From Mytilinidion resinicola (Eukaryota > Ascomycota > Dothideomycetes > Mytilinidiales > Mytilinidiaceae), in assembly GCF_010093595.1 (NCBI RefSeq), contig NW_022985448.1:1030471-1094470 (forward strand): DNA of 64,000 bases, written 5' to 3'. Within the stretch, counting starts at the first letter, position 1, and each line of letters opens with the position of its first letter. The notes under the pieces were generated by a model. It was not told where the DNA came from, made no database searches, and saw only the letters and a list, made by a program, of their open reading frames with translations. Shown here in pieces: positions 1 to 10,714 of the stretch. Made by a program: the position numbers and the translations under genes.

Positions 1-1169
1 GGGGTACTGGAGGTATATAGACTTGGCATAGATTAGAACCGGCTGCGACCATATCAGATACGATACAATGCGACCTCGCAGAAAATCTTCGAGCTAAAAG
101 CGTGGGTGACGTATATATTCTAGAGAGGTGTTGGGGCTTGTAGGGCGTACCTGCCAACGAGAGGTGAGTAGTGTATCGAAGGGAAAGTATCTCAGCTGTC
201 GCAGATGGTATTGCTCTGACAATCGCAGCCGATTAAAAGAGTCTTCGACAAGGGAGATCTCCCTTCCGACACACTTTTTGGAGACAGCATACGTCCATCT
301 GAGAATCTCTACGGACCATGAACACCACTAGTATTTCGTGTGATCCGCGGTCTAATATCCCGAACCACAAGTATGAGTGTTGCGAAACTCAGATAGTTCC
401 GAAGGCTTCGAGGGAGCAGCCTCTCTGCACAGATTCTAGCGTATAACGTGGCTTATTTCGGCTCAAAGCCACTGTGTCCCTACTTCTCTTCCCTGTCTTA
501 ATGTGTGCTATTGATAAAAGGTGGTGGTCGTCGCGATTGACGTGGTCGAGAGTGAGAGGGACGCTATGGAGAGAGGTTGAGGTTCGTCAATACTCTGTCA
601 TTGTAAGCTGGGATCGACGCGTTGAAGCTGGCAATTGACTTCAAGTCATATCTAAATGTAGTATATTCGATTCGAAAAGGCCGTAGAGACGCGTCTCTCA
701 CATAAGACTTCCGTCATTGTTGATGAGATGGAGACGGCACTGATGGCTATGGAGGCGGAACAACGTTAGAGGTGGGACGTGCTTAAATGGACCTCGACTT
801 TACGCTTTCACCATCAAACTCCTCCCAGCCCATCTGGATCAGAGCCGTCTGCCTTGGGAGCGCCGTCGAACCTTTCTACGGTCTACATGCCTCCACTTTC
901 AGCCTGGATCGATGTAGAAAGTGGCGGTGTTTGTCTTATCAACCTGCCCCAGTCCCGGGACAGATCTGCCGTCGGCGGCATGCAGGCAACGGCTCAAAAA
1001 AAGGTCCTTGTGTATATGAAGTCCAAATCGTCGAGTATGTTCTGCTCATCTTTCAGTAAGTCGTTGCCTTCTCCGGAAGCATACAATACGATTCTTTCTC
1101 TATCACGAGGGGTGAGACGTCCTTTTTGGCTACTATTCTTGTATACAAGTTCATTGATGCCACTTAACT
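1..1169. other. Left-edge stretch, no supported gene
   Basis: Open frames here are short and carry no recognisable domain. The longest, about 140 codons at 779-1201 on the plus strand, is rich in Ser and Pro and overlaps the start of the next gene in another frame. It could be a relic but nothing supports a function. No RNA gene or repeat was seen. Confidence 0.4.
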
Positions 1170-2286
1170 ATGTTTTCAAACACGTCTCCTGCTACACATG
1201 ACGTTAAAAAATGGAAATGGGATGATCACTACGATTGGCCACGTGACCTCATCGGATATGGAGAGAAGTCGTTCAATCCGCAATGGCCTAACGGTGCGAA
1301 GATCGCTGTGTCTTTCGTTATAAATTACGAAGAGGTGTGGCACTTCGCAGTATGAGGAGACTTCATCTAATGTCGACTTCCAGGGTGCAGAGAACACGGT
1401 CCTAAATGGCGACCCTCACTCTGAGACAATGATTTGGGACGCTCCTGGGGGTGAACCATATCCGCAAGAACGAGCGGTGCAAGTCGAATCACACTACGAT
1501 TATGGTTCAAGAGCTGGAGTTTGGCGAATATTTCGACTGTTTAACAAGTACAACTTCAAGTATACGCTTTTCGCCGTGGGCAAGGCGATTGAAGATAACC
1601 CGGCCGTTGCTATATCTTCTGTTGAGAACGGTCATGATATCGCGTCTCACGGCTACCGGTCAGTGACAAAGCCAAAGATCTTGTCATATCCCTTGCTGAA
1701 CCTACTTAGGTGGATTGATTACCACTCTGTACCAGTTGAAGAAGAGAAGGAGCTCATACGAAAAGGCATCAAAGCCATTCAAAATGTATGCGGCTTCGCT
1801 CCAAAAGGCTGGTACTATGGGCGTCTGTCCCCACGTTCTCATGCCCTAGTTTGGGATGTCTACCAAGAGATGGGGCTTCCTCTCCTCTGGAACTCTGACA
1901 GCTACTCTGACGATCTTCCATACTATGTTGACGTTCCTGCGGAGAAAGAATCGCCAAACCCAAAGGGAATGCTGATACTACCATACTCATTCGACTGCAA
2001 CGATTACAAGTTCCACCTTGATTCTGGATTCTCTTCTCCTGGGGACTTCTACGAGCAATGCAAGAACGCGTTTGACATCTTGTACGAGGAAGGCGAAGAA
2101 GGAATGCCAAAGATGATGACGATTGGGCTTCATTGTCGCGTTATGGGTCGACCCGGACGAATCGCAGCTCTGAGGAAGTTTGTCGAGTATATTGCGGCTA
2201 AAGAGAATGTTTGGGTGGCCACCAGGACTCAAATAGCAGAGCACTTTAGGGAGAAATTTCCATACAGGAAGTGTCAGAGGGCTTAA
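1170..2286 (+). CDS. Polysaccharide deacetylase family protein (PuuE/allantoinase-like)
   Basis: Two exons, 1170-1334 and 1384-2286, join across a 49-nt intron (donor GTGTGG, acceptor CCAG) and give 355 aa. The join creates the block NYEEGAENTVLNGD, characteristic of the PuuE-type branch of the NodB-fold family, in which cofactor-independent allantoinases open the hydantoin ring of allantoin. The NodB-like motif GHDIASHGYRS lies about residues 135-145, and the segment DYGSRAGVWR is also typical of this branch. There is no signal peptide, so a cytosolic amidohydrolase role fits better than cell-wall chitin deacetylation. It converges on the flavin reductase downstream. Substrate is inferred: allantoin or another cyclic ureide is plausible, but chitin-type substrates are not excluded. 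Confidence 0.85.
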
Positions 2287-2530
2287 AACAGTCTTTTGAC
2301 TGACTCTATTATCTTCGAACCTAATCCCTCCACGCGAGGCATAAAAGTGGGCACTCTTAATTTGAACAAGCCGTGGTGGATGTGTACGCGTGTACGCCAC
2401 TGCTTGGGGTCCTTCAATGCATTCTCAGAAGTTTGAACGGGATAGAAGCTCTTCCCCTTGGACTGTATGGAAACTGGATGAAGCACTTCAAGCAGTGGCC
2501 GACAAGTGTACACGAGAGATAGAATACCCT

Positions 2531-3427
2531 CTACGCTACTCCATTGACCTTTTTATCAAGCTTCTTTACCTCCTCCCTCTCCCTCTCGTCCCTCCAAGCC
2601 CCCGGTCTTGGAAGCTCCCACGCATTCGTACAAACACCATACGTGATGCCGCCGCCCCTCCAAACCGCTCTCAAAACCGCCGGATTCGCAGTCACTCCTG
2701 CCTCATCTACCGCATCCTCCCTACAATGAAACATCACCGCCTCCACCAGCACCAATGTGGCCGATCGTTTCCCATTTTTCCCCACAATGTCCTGCGACGA
2801 ATGCAACTTACACTCTACCGAGAACGCACTCTCCCCTACATGCGGCGCCTTCACCACCTGACTAGCCACCTGGCTAAGCCCTGCGGGCTCCCACTCAGAA
2901 ACATGAGGTGGCGTGTTGATAGACGTATAGTTCGCGGCTTCAATGAACCAGTCGCTAACCAGGCTTATGCAGCACTCGCCGCTCTCCAGCACGTTTCTGA
3001 GGCTATCATTTGGGTCCTCGCCTACGAAAGAGAGCGAGTACAGCGGCGGGTCCATGCTTACGGCCTGGAAGAAAGAGAACGGTGCTATATTCTTCACGCC
3101 GGTGCTTGAGACTGTGCTTACTAGCGCGATGGGCCGCGGGATGGTCGTTGAGATCATGAGTTTGTAGTTCTGGACTGTTGCGCGCCCCGGGCCATTTGGG
3201 TCGACGGCGCGGAGGGGGTGTTGGCGCCATGAGGAGTTGGAGGCGCCCGTGCCGGGGAGCCAGTCTGGATTTGGGGTTTTGTTGTAGGTGAAGGAGGGAG
3301 CTGGATAGGAGGGGCGGGAGGCTTGGACGGCGGGGAAGTCGGCGTGAGGATTGCGTTTTATAAGGGACTCTTTGTCTGGAGCTTCGATGGGAAGGGTGCT
3401 GGATGTGGTAGTTGATGGGACAGGCAT
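2531..3427 (-). CDS. Flavin reductase-like (FMN-binding split barrel) protein
   Basis: A single exon of 298 aa, starting at the Met of MPVPSTTTS. The frame is open upstream to 3514, but that extension lacks conservation features. After a Pro-rich N-terminal region, the flavin reductase-like core begins at TTIPRPIALVSTVSSTG and continues through NIAPFSFFQAVSMDPPLYSL, both hallmarks of the FMN-binding split barrel. Such proteins use NAD(P)H to supply reduced FMN to a partner monooxygenase. A candidate partner, the NtaA-type monooxygenase, lies about 4 kb away on the same strand. The neighbouring transporter and hydrolase are broken, but this frame is intact. The pairing is inferred from position and family. 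Confidence 0.85.
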   Translation of the reverse strand: MPVPSTTTSSTLPIEAPDKESLIKRNPHADFPAVQASRPSYPAPSFTYNKTPNPDWLPGTGASNSSWRQHPLRAVDPNGPGRATVQNYKLMISTTIPRPIALVSTVSSTGVKNIAPFSFFQAVSMDPPLYSLSFVGEDPNDSLRNVLESGECCISLVSDWFIEAANYTSINTPPHVSEWEPAGLSQVASQVVKAPHVGESAFSVECKLHSSQDIVGKNGKRSATLVLVEAVMFHCREDAVDEAGVTANPAVLRAVWRGGGITYGVCTNAWELPRPGAWRDEREREEVKKLDKKVNGVA

Positions 3428-4386
3428 AGCTAATGCTATGTTGTGAACTCTGGCTTGTGAATAGGACCTTTCAAAAAACGTCGTAGCTCGCGAAAAATGG
3501 TAGATTTTAATCAAGTGAATGGTGGGTTCCTTGCTAGAGTGAGATTCTGAAGGTATCTAGGGGGATGCATAGTATATAGTTAGTGCTCCAGCGGAGTTTG
3601 TTTTAAAACTTAAATAAAGCTATAGTCCCGGGTAGCTCTCTCGGCAGATGCGAGGCTTCGTGATCGAGATCATGCTTCATCCATCAACAACTGTCATGCC
3701 TTTCCAATTGCCTTTCCATCATCAACTGTAACTAATCCGAACTCACTATTACCCTCATGGTGTTGGCAATTTCGGTATCCTGAATAGTGGAGGCGCATTG
3801 GAAGACGGGTTCCTGCTGCCGATAGAGAGCTTTCCGATGGCTTTGAGTCCGCCCTTCCACGACACCCTTGCGGCACCCTTGCGGCACCCATCGGCCACTT
3901 CGCCCACCACCGCTAGACGCAATTCACAATTCATGTTCTTATCTTCAGCCTCTTGGTGTCTTCGGGTGCCATGCCAATTTCATTCCAATGAACATGGACA
4001 CCGATACGGACCTCCCTAGCTGCGGTCTCTCCAGGCATACATCGGATGCCTTCCGCGAGCATGGAATCACACGTTTTAGCAGCCACAACTTCAGTCGTCG
4101 TCGCAATATCATCGAATATACGAGATATCTGCGTCTGGGCAAGCCCGGAGAAGGAATAGATTCGATCCGTTCACTGATAACGAAGCGTTCATCTGGATAG
4201 GAACGCCACCAGTATCGAAATCTCTTCGCCATTCATCCCGACTTCGGGCACATTTTTAACACTACCCTACCTGAATATATCCTTTCTTGGAGTATATATT
4301 GGCTATATCCATCGCCGGTTTTCGTTGGTGTTTTACTTGACAAGCCTTGTATTGTATTTCGAATAAGTAGCTCTTCCATCAGCATT
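3428..4386. other. Intergenic region upstream of the broken NCS1 gene
   Basis: No frame above about 110 codons and no recognisable domain on either strand. It probably holds the promoter of the flavin reductase (leftward) and what remains of the transporter promoter (rightward). Confidence 0.4.
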
Positions 4387-6408
4387 ATGGGCATCAAATT
4401 CCGGCCTCACGTTCCGTGCACATTCAAGACACTCAGGATCGAAGACGAGGGACACGATTCCAGATGAACGAATCACGATGTTCTTCCAGTGCCTATTGAG
4501 GAGCGAAATTATACTTCGAAGGCCTTCTTCGGTTACTGGTACTACTTGCATTGTGGCAACCTTGAAAATAAAATTATGCTAATGCAACTATCGCGGGATC
4601 GCGGTGGGAGTGAACGCCACAGCCTGGTCTCTGGGGTCTAGCAATCTTGCTGCTGGTCTTGATGCCGGAGGTACAATCGGAGGTGTTTTAGTTGGATCAT
4701 TCATCGCTGGTATCGTAGCGTTTCTTTGCGGTGAATCTGGTGTAAGTTTCTCCGATATCTTTAGTAAAAATAGCTGCTGAGGTGACTTAGGTCTGATACC
4801 ATGTTGGACTTCCCATGATGAGTAGGGCAACGTTTGGAATGTACGGCTCTTACTTTGTTATTCTGCTAAAATGCTTTGTGAACTTTATCTTGTGAGTACT
4901 CTCAGCATCACTCCTCCCTTTTCTAGACATATACCTTGAAAAGTCCGTCTGAATCTGACAGCTATCTGCTTCGGTGTCCAAGCATACTGGGGAGGCCTAG
5001 CCGCGAAAGTTGTGCTTGCTAGCATTTCCCCATCCTTCCAACACATGGCGAACACTTTGCCAGAATCTGCTCTCATCACAACATCCCAGTTGATCGGCTT
5101 CATAATGTACATCATCATTTTCACGCCCATGATGTTCATTCGTCCTTCGAGAATGCAGCCGATTCTATTCGCATCGTTCTTCATGGTGGCAACCACGATC
5201 TTTGGGATCTTCGTCTGGACTGTGGCTTCAAATGGTGGTGCTCCCGTTCCAGCCCCATTAAAGTCGATTTCGAGCAGCGAACGCTCGTTCAAAATCCTAT
5301 AAGCAATGAGCTCCGTAGCCGGGTCTTGGACTGGCAGCAGTATAAGGTAAGGGGGTTCTACCTTCGTGAATGAACAGCCTCTAGACAATCCGACTGGACT
5401 CGTTATGCCAAAACTCGCCGTGCTCCGGTGCTCAACCAACTCTTTGGAGCGCCGCTCACAATCACCATCTGCGCCACTTTAGGAGTCTTCGCTACCAGTG
5501 CTGTAAAGCAGATGTACGGGAAAGCCATATGGAATCCCATCTCTCTTTTCGAATTTCTCCTAAGCGACAATTACAACGCCGCGACGCGTGCTGGCTGTTT
5601 CTTTGCTGGGCTGGGCTGGGCTTCTTCTGTAGCCAGGTTGCGGTATGTTGATATTCTGCCGCAAGATGAGCAAAACTAATGCAAACCAGACCAACCTAGT
5701 GCAGAACTCCGTAGCGGCATCAATGGACCTGGCGTCTATGGCTCCAAAGTGGATAGATGTATCGCGCGGGGGCTTGCTTATGTGCGTCATCGGGTACGTG
5801 ACCAACCCCTGGCGATTTGTGAACGGCCCAGGAACATTCATTGTAGTGTTGAATTCTTTCGGCATGTTCGTCTCGCCTTTAGCGGGTATCAACGTTGCTG
5901 GCTTGTGAGCCGTCCTCTTTCTCTTCTCTAATCTCAACGCTGACTACGAAGCTAGATTATCCGTAAGCTCAACTGGAAGGTCCCGGATCTATATGTCGGC
6001 AACAAATCAAGTATCTACTGGTTTACCGGAGGCCTGAACTGGCGCGCCTTTCTTGCGTGGACATTGGCTATATGGGCTTCTTTCCGTGAGTCAAAAATAC
6101 CATCGACTGAATGAAAACCCGCCTAACGCCATTCAGCCGGATTTATTCACGCGACTGCTGGCACAGAGGTAGCACTTGGGTGGACTCGTACGTTCCAGGT
6201 CACCTGGATAGTTGGGTTCATGGGTGGAGGTGCCATGTACTGGCTCATCTGCACAATCTCCCCTCCACCTGGAGCGCCATACGTCACCGACTGTATGGAC
6301 GAAAACATCACGGTAGAAGGCGTGGCACCACGTACTATAGACTACGAGAACAAAAGCGGCGCATCTTCAGCACAGGTAGTCGACGAAGAGATGGGCAAGA
6401 AAGCATAG
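4387..6408 (+). pseudogene. Decayed NCS1-family nucleobase/allantoin transporter
   Basis: Exon-like blocks carry clear NCS1 (uracil/allantoin/purine symporter) signatures in order: TNHDVLPVPIEERNYTSKAF, WSLGSSNLAAGLDAGG, SRATFGMYGSYF, FGVQAYWGGLAAK, SSVAGSWTGSSIR, then QSDWTRYAKT after a proper intron, LNQLFGAPLTIT, ASMDLASMAPKWIDVSRGG, and KVPDLYVGNKSSIYWFTGGL near the end. The gene cannot make a full protein. There is a TGA at 4465-4467 where the family has Trp, and a TAA at 5300-5302 where Gln is expected. A 5-bp unit CTGGG is present three times at 5606-5620, and deleting one copy restores the family frame. One intron join near 4890-4971 is out of phase, and the first intron lacks a usable acceptor. 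The product would have been a 12-TM proton or sodium symporter. Confidence 0.88.
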
Positions 6409-6511
6409 CCACCGCGGCATTGCATCACGGACTCAAACTTCACACATCCAAAACCACCATAGAACAATCCAACTCCAAATCTATCATTACTCCAATCTCA
6501 CACGTCTCTCC

Positions 6512-7230
6512 CTACATCCTCTCACCCTTGTCCATCAACCCATCCCACGCCCTCACCACGCCCTCCACATCCCTATCCACCGTGAAATTCGCCCCCTCCA
6601 CACTCCACACTCCACCGCCTCCACACCCCCCCTCAACGCCCTCATATTCCCAAAAAAACCGCCACAGCACATCATCCTTCGCACACATCACCACCATCGG
6701 CGCGCGGACCCGCCAATACAACCCCACCGCATCCTGGTCCCACACGCTCCCATAAATCGGCATCCTCCCCCTCCACGCGCGCGCATGGTCCAGGAACTCG
6801 CGCTGCCGCAGCGCCAAATCTTCTCTAACCCCCATCGTGCTGAGGTACGCCCACGTCTTCAGCAGGTGGCTGCCGTCCGCGACGGGCGCGTTGAACGGGG
6901 CGAAGTACGTCATGGGCGTCTTCCGCGCCCTGGGCCTCTGTGCGCCCGGGGCGCGCGTCCACCTCCTCGGCCCGTGCCGCGCGCGTGGATGGCGGCGACG
7001 TCGGCGGCGGAGGGGTCGAAGGAGTTGCCGAAGCCCGGCATGTCGGGGGCGTAGCAGGGGTGGCCGCGGGCGGAGTAGTGGGCGATGAGGCGGTCGTAGT
7101 AGGCGGAGGAGGAGGCGGATTTGTGGAGGAGGATGGGGGGGGGTTTTGGTGGGCGAGGGGGGCAGGGCGGTGCGGTAGTGGATTTGGCGGAGGGGGTTGT
7201 CGGCGTAGGCTTTTTGATGGGGGTGGACAT
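6512..7230 (-). pseudogene. Broken alpha/beta-hydrolase gene with internal micro-inversion
   Basis: The N-terminal part reads PPPILLHKSASSSAYYDRL and CYAPDMPGFGNSFD, the oxyanion-hole side of an alpha/beta hydrolase. The C-terminal part reads YFAPFNAPVADGSHLLKTW and VCAKDDVLWRF, which includes the acid-loop region. Between them the minus strand has only low-complexity Arg/Gly/Pro and then stops, and the nucleophile-elbow region (usually GHHSG or GHxxG) is missing. The opposite strand at 6906-6971 reads VFRALGLCAPGARVHLLG, which looks like the missing middle of the same family, suggesting a short inversion with loss of about 60 codons. It lies in the same neighbourhood as the monooxygenase and transporter. 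No catalytic product is expected. Confidence 0.7.
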
Positions 7231-7511
7231 TGTAGGCGAGCAGTGAGTGGGATGCTGGGAGGAGTAGCGGCGATATGGTGGAAATGTACAGTAAAGAGTG
7301 ATTGATGTGGATTTTGTGGTAGTGATGGAGATATATGCGTGGGAAGCTTCAAGTTATATGCGACGGATGCTTGGCATTGGAGAAGATATGTACATGAAAT
7401 GTAGAGCGCTAGATAGGGCTTCGGGTCGGATCACAGCATCCGGCCGAAAATGCAAGGAAAATAGTCTGGAAGAGGTGCTTCGCGATCAAAAGAAGTACAG
7501 ACTGGAAAACG

Positions 7512-9147
7512 CTATGCCTTAACTTCCTCTTCAGCTACCGTTGCCGGAGGTTTGCCATTCAGTACTGGCAGCTTACCATTGACACCGTTCGTCTTGGGCT
7601 CCACCGCTTTTAGTGCTTCGATGCTATCACCTTCGAATCCGCTCCCGTACTTGAATTTCGCTGCGTAGTGATCTGAAGATATGCCCTTCTGGCCCTTGAC
7701 GCCCGTGAGATTTTCTCTCAGAGTACCACCTGGGACTGTGTAGTCCTCCCACATAAGCCCCCTCTTCACCAACTCTGGTCTGAGAAGGTAAACTATGTCC
7801 TCGAAGCTACCCGGTGTCGTGATATACGCGATGTTGAAGCCGTCCACATCAGCCTCGTCAATCCACTGCTCGAATACATCCGCAACCATCGCTGGTGTCC
7901 CTACTGGCGCCGGATGGAATCCGCCCAGCGCCATCTTCTCGCCTAGTAGCCGTGGTGTCCATGGCTCAGTATTTCCAGAGACCTTGTTGAAGTTTTCGAG
8001 GAACGAGTGGACTGCGTCGTCTCCAGGGGCATCTTTAAGCTCAAACACATCATTTAATGGGAAGCGGCTGAGGTCGATGCCTGTGTATCCCGAGAACTGT
8101 GCTAATCCGCCAATTACGTCTGCGTATTCTTTCGCTCGCTCGTATTTCGCTTGCGCTTCTTCTAAGGTCGCCCCTAGGATGGGGGATATGCCAACGAAGA
8201 ACTTGAGCGATGCCGGGTTGCGGCCTCGTTCGGCTGCTGCAGTGCGGATGGCAGCAATGCTGCCTTTTGTCTGTGCTGGGATGAGACCACCAACGTATAT
8301 CGCTTCAGCGTGCTTGGAAGCAAAGGCGCGTCCAGCCGTGGAAGTGCCAGCTTGGAAGATGACTGGTGTTCGTTGTGGCGAGGGGTGGGTATCACCGCGG
8401 GCGGACATTTTGAAGTATTTTCCTGTGAAGTTTCTGTAAGTGTGTGTTCATGCGTCATATCGGGCTGGAGACACGGACCTTGATGTTCAATCCGCTTGAC
8501 TTTGCTCCGCTCGAAGGCTACGCGTCTCTCGCGGTCCCAGACCACCGAGTCGTCTGCCCACGAACTTTCCCAGAGCTTGTACATCATGTCCATATACTCA
8601 TGTGCCATGGCGTAACGCTCATCATGGGGGATGACATCCTCAGCTCCCAAAGCTTTAGCAGTACTTTTGCTCCAGCTCGTCACCACATTCCACGCAATAC
8701 GGCCCTTGGTGAGATGGTCCAGCGAACTGAACGTCCTCCACAGAATGAATGTTGTTAGATAACTGGTGCTACCCGTAATGCCAAACCCGAGCGTCTTTGT
8801 GACGGCTGCCATTGCGGGGATGACGGTCATTAGGTCGATAGTCGCGAATTGGGTGCCAGCTCGGAGCATGGATTCAGAAGTTCCTTCATAGACCTCGTGG
8901 GTGGTATAGCCATCCGCGAAGAATATAAAGCTAATTTTGCCTTCTTCGGCAAGTTTGGCGAGGTTGATCCAGTAATCAAGCGAGTCTTTCGTGGTGCCTT
9001 TGTCGCTTGGGTCGCTAGGATGGATTAGAATGGTTTCTGACTATATGATTGTAAATATATCTATATCACGGACCGCCATTGACCTGGAGACATGTGGCTA
9101 CCCGTGCAGCCATGATCGAAGAAATTTAGATAGATCCGCTTCTTTGC
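7512..9147 (-). CDS. NtaA/SnaA/DszA-type FMN-dependent monooxygenase (5' end unresolved)
   Basis: Exons at 9074-9147 or further, 8479-9014 and 7512-8422 join in frame. Seen in order: KKRIYLNFFDHGCTGSHMS, GQWR spliced to DPSDKGTTKDSLDYW, GKISFIFFADGY, LGFGITGSTSYL, THPSPQRTPVIFQAGTS, PAMVADVFEQW. These are hallmarks of the class C flavin monooxygenases (nitrilotriacetate, pristinamycin and dibenzothiophene-sulfone monooxygenases), TIM-barrel enzymes that take reduced FMN from a separate reductase. The reductase-like gene at 2531-3427 is a candidate partner. Both introns start with the unusual donor GTCCGTG. No ATG lies in frame upstream of the conserved N-terminus before a stop near 9195, so either another intron exists or the start has been lost. 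Substrate unknown. Confidence 0.82.
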
Positions 9148-10007
9148 AGTAGTCGACGGATGGTGAATCGCGAGATATGAAATCCAAGCATGTTATCGCA
9201 GCAAGAAAGAGTGAATAGAAGTAAATGCCAGATCTCTTGAGAAAGTTGCAAGTCAATGAAGCATCAAAGAAGATGCAGAGCATCTGAGTTTCAAAGAACG
9301 ACCCAAACTTGGGATCCGCTTCGTGGTTCGTGTAAGGGCGAGACATAGCGTCGGAAGTCTCCCCAACGGAAGGCCTGCACACGACGCGCCCGAGGAAGTC
9401 AATCCTAACTTTTCAACCGCTTACTAGAGGCTCATGGATCTTGATCTAGATGGCGGCGCGACGGCCAGTTGGTGTATCGGGAGTGCGTTCGGGAGTGTTC
9501 CGACGGAGGTCGACTAGGGTGAAGCAATTGTTCGCACCGTCTTTTCTCCGGATTATACCTACCCTCTTTCTCTCCTTTTCTCTTGAATAGTCCGACTTAG
9601 CTCCATGCGCATAGGAAAGAAAATGGACTGGATTGTGTAAGATTTCATTGATGTGAGATTATGTCACGTGATCTAAGTCCTGATCTCACTAAATCGTTCG
9701 ACTGAGCTCTTAGCATACTTTCTAATGGTACTCTGATCTTATCGGCTGTTACACACAGGCGATGAGGATATTGTTGGATAATGAGATTTAACGGTCAATA
9801 CAACTCATGCATAGATTGTGAAATGTGTATCACGGTACTAGCAAATATGGTTGAGCTATGGAGAGTAAAACGAAGTAGGAAATAGATGGATCCAGATCGA
9901 ATGCTATTGATATCTTCGAAGTCCACCGTGAATCGCTCTCAAAAGCTCAGCATATGAAAGTGAGTCTCCTTCTCAACGCTACCACTAATCCATTCCCCGT
10001 CTCACGC
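9148..10007. other. Intergenic region between monooxygenase and nitroreductase
   Basis: No supported gene. A 94-codon minus-strand frame at 9098-9382 overlaps the monooxygenase 5' end and might hold a non-coding leader or a missing first exon, but no convincing splice donor was found in it. A GTCACGTGATC motif lies at about 9663. Confidence 0.35.
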
Positions 10008-10714
10008 TTAAGCCCCAAACACCTTCACACACTCCTCCAGCGGCCTCTTCGGCTTGTCCTCCAGCGGCGGCGCATCCGCCTTGATCCCGCCAAACACCAG
10101 CTGGGCCTTCAGCTGCCATGTCTCAGGGATGTTCCACTCCTTAGCAACCGCGGCATTGACGCCGGGGTTGTAGTGCTGCAGGTTGCAGCCCAGGCCTTCA
10201 GCTTCAAGGGCAGTCCAGGCTGTGAATCCGAGTTAGCGACAGCCACATGAGATTTCAGGAGGGAATGAAGGCAGATGAAAAGGGAAAAGAGGAAGGGAGT
10301 TTATCACATACCAACAAACTGATGCATTCCCATCGAATGCTCTGCCCACTCCGGATACTGCTTCGACAGGGCAGCGAAACGGGGGCTCAGTTCGTCCACC
10401 GAGCTCGAGTCGTCAAAGAACAGACACGTCCCGTAGGCATCGCTGAAGCCCTTGATTTTGGGCGCTAGGAACCCGAGCGCATGCGGCGTGTTCTCTTCGA
10501 CATGCTTGAGGCCGAACTCCCACAGTTTCGTGTGGGAGTCGCCGAAGAGGATCACGACGCGCGTGCTGCGCACATTGAAGGGGGAGGGCGCGTATTGGAT
10601 GGCGTGGCCGATGATGTTTTCAATGCGGGAGGCAGGGATGGGGCTGTCTTTTGTGAGGGTGTAGATGGAGCGGCGGGCTTTGGTGGCAGCGAGGAAGGAG
10701 GTTTGGTAGGCCAT
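10008..10714 (-). CDS. Nitroreductase family protein (Frm2/Hbn1-like)
   Basis: Two exons, 10312-10714 and 10008-10219, are separated by a 92-nt intron (GTATGT...CACAG) and give 204 aa. The N-terminus TKARRSIYTL and the block PSPFNVRSTRVVIL are the FMN-binding region of nitroreductases. The second exon supplies AWTALEAEGLGCNLQHYNP and ends in VKVFGA, as in fungal Frm2/Hbn1-type proteins. These are soluble FMN oxidoreductases that reduce nitro compounds or enals with NAD(P)H; the fungal ones are linked to lipid and oxidative stress. It is transcribed in the same direction as the monooxygenase, with its 3' end about 0.9 kb from that gene's 5' end. A role in the same pathway is inferred only. Confidence 0.9.

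Noticed and set aside
779..1201. 140-codon plus-strand frame upstream of the deacetylase
   Set aside because: No domain, Ser/Pro-biased, overlaps the deacetylase start in another frame and has no splice continuation that makes sense.
4333..4551. 72-codon minus-strand frame
   Set aside because: It is antisense to the first exon of the NCS1 relic, whose plus-strand translation shows family motifs.
9098..9382. Possible first exon of the NtaA-like monooxygenase
   Set aside because: No good donor in phase with the conserved second segment, so it was not added to the model.
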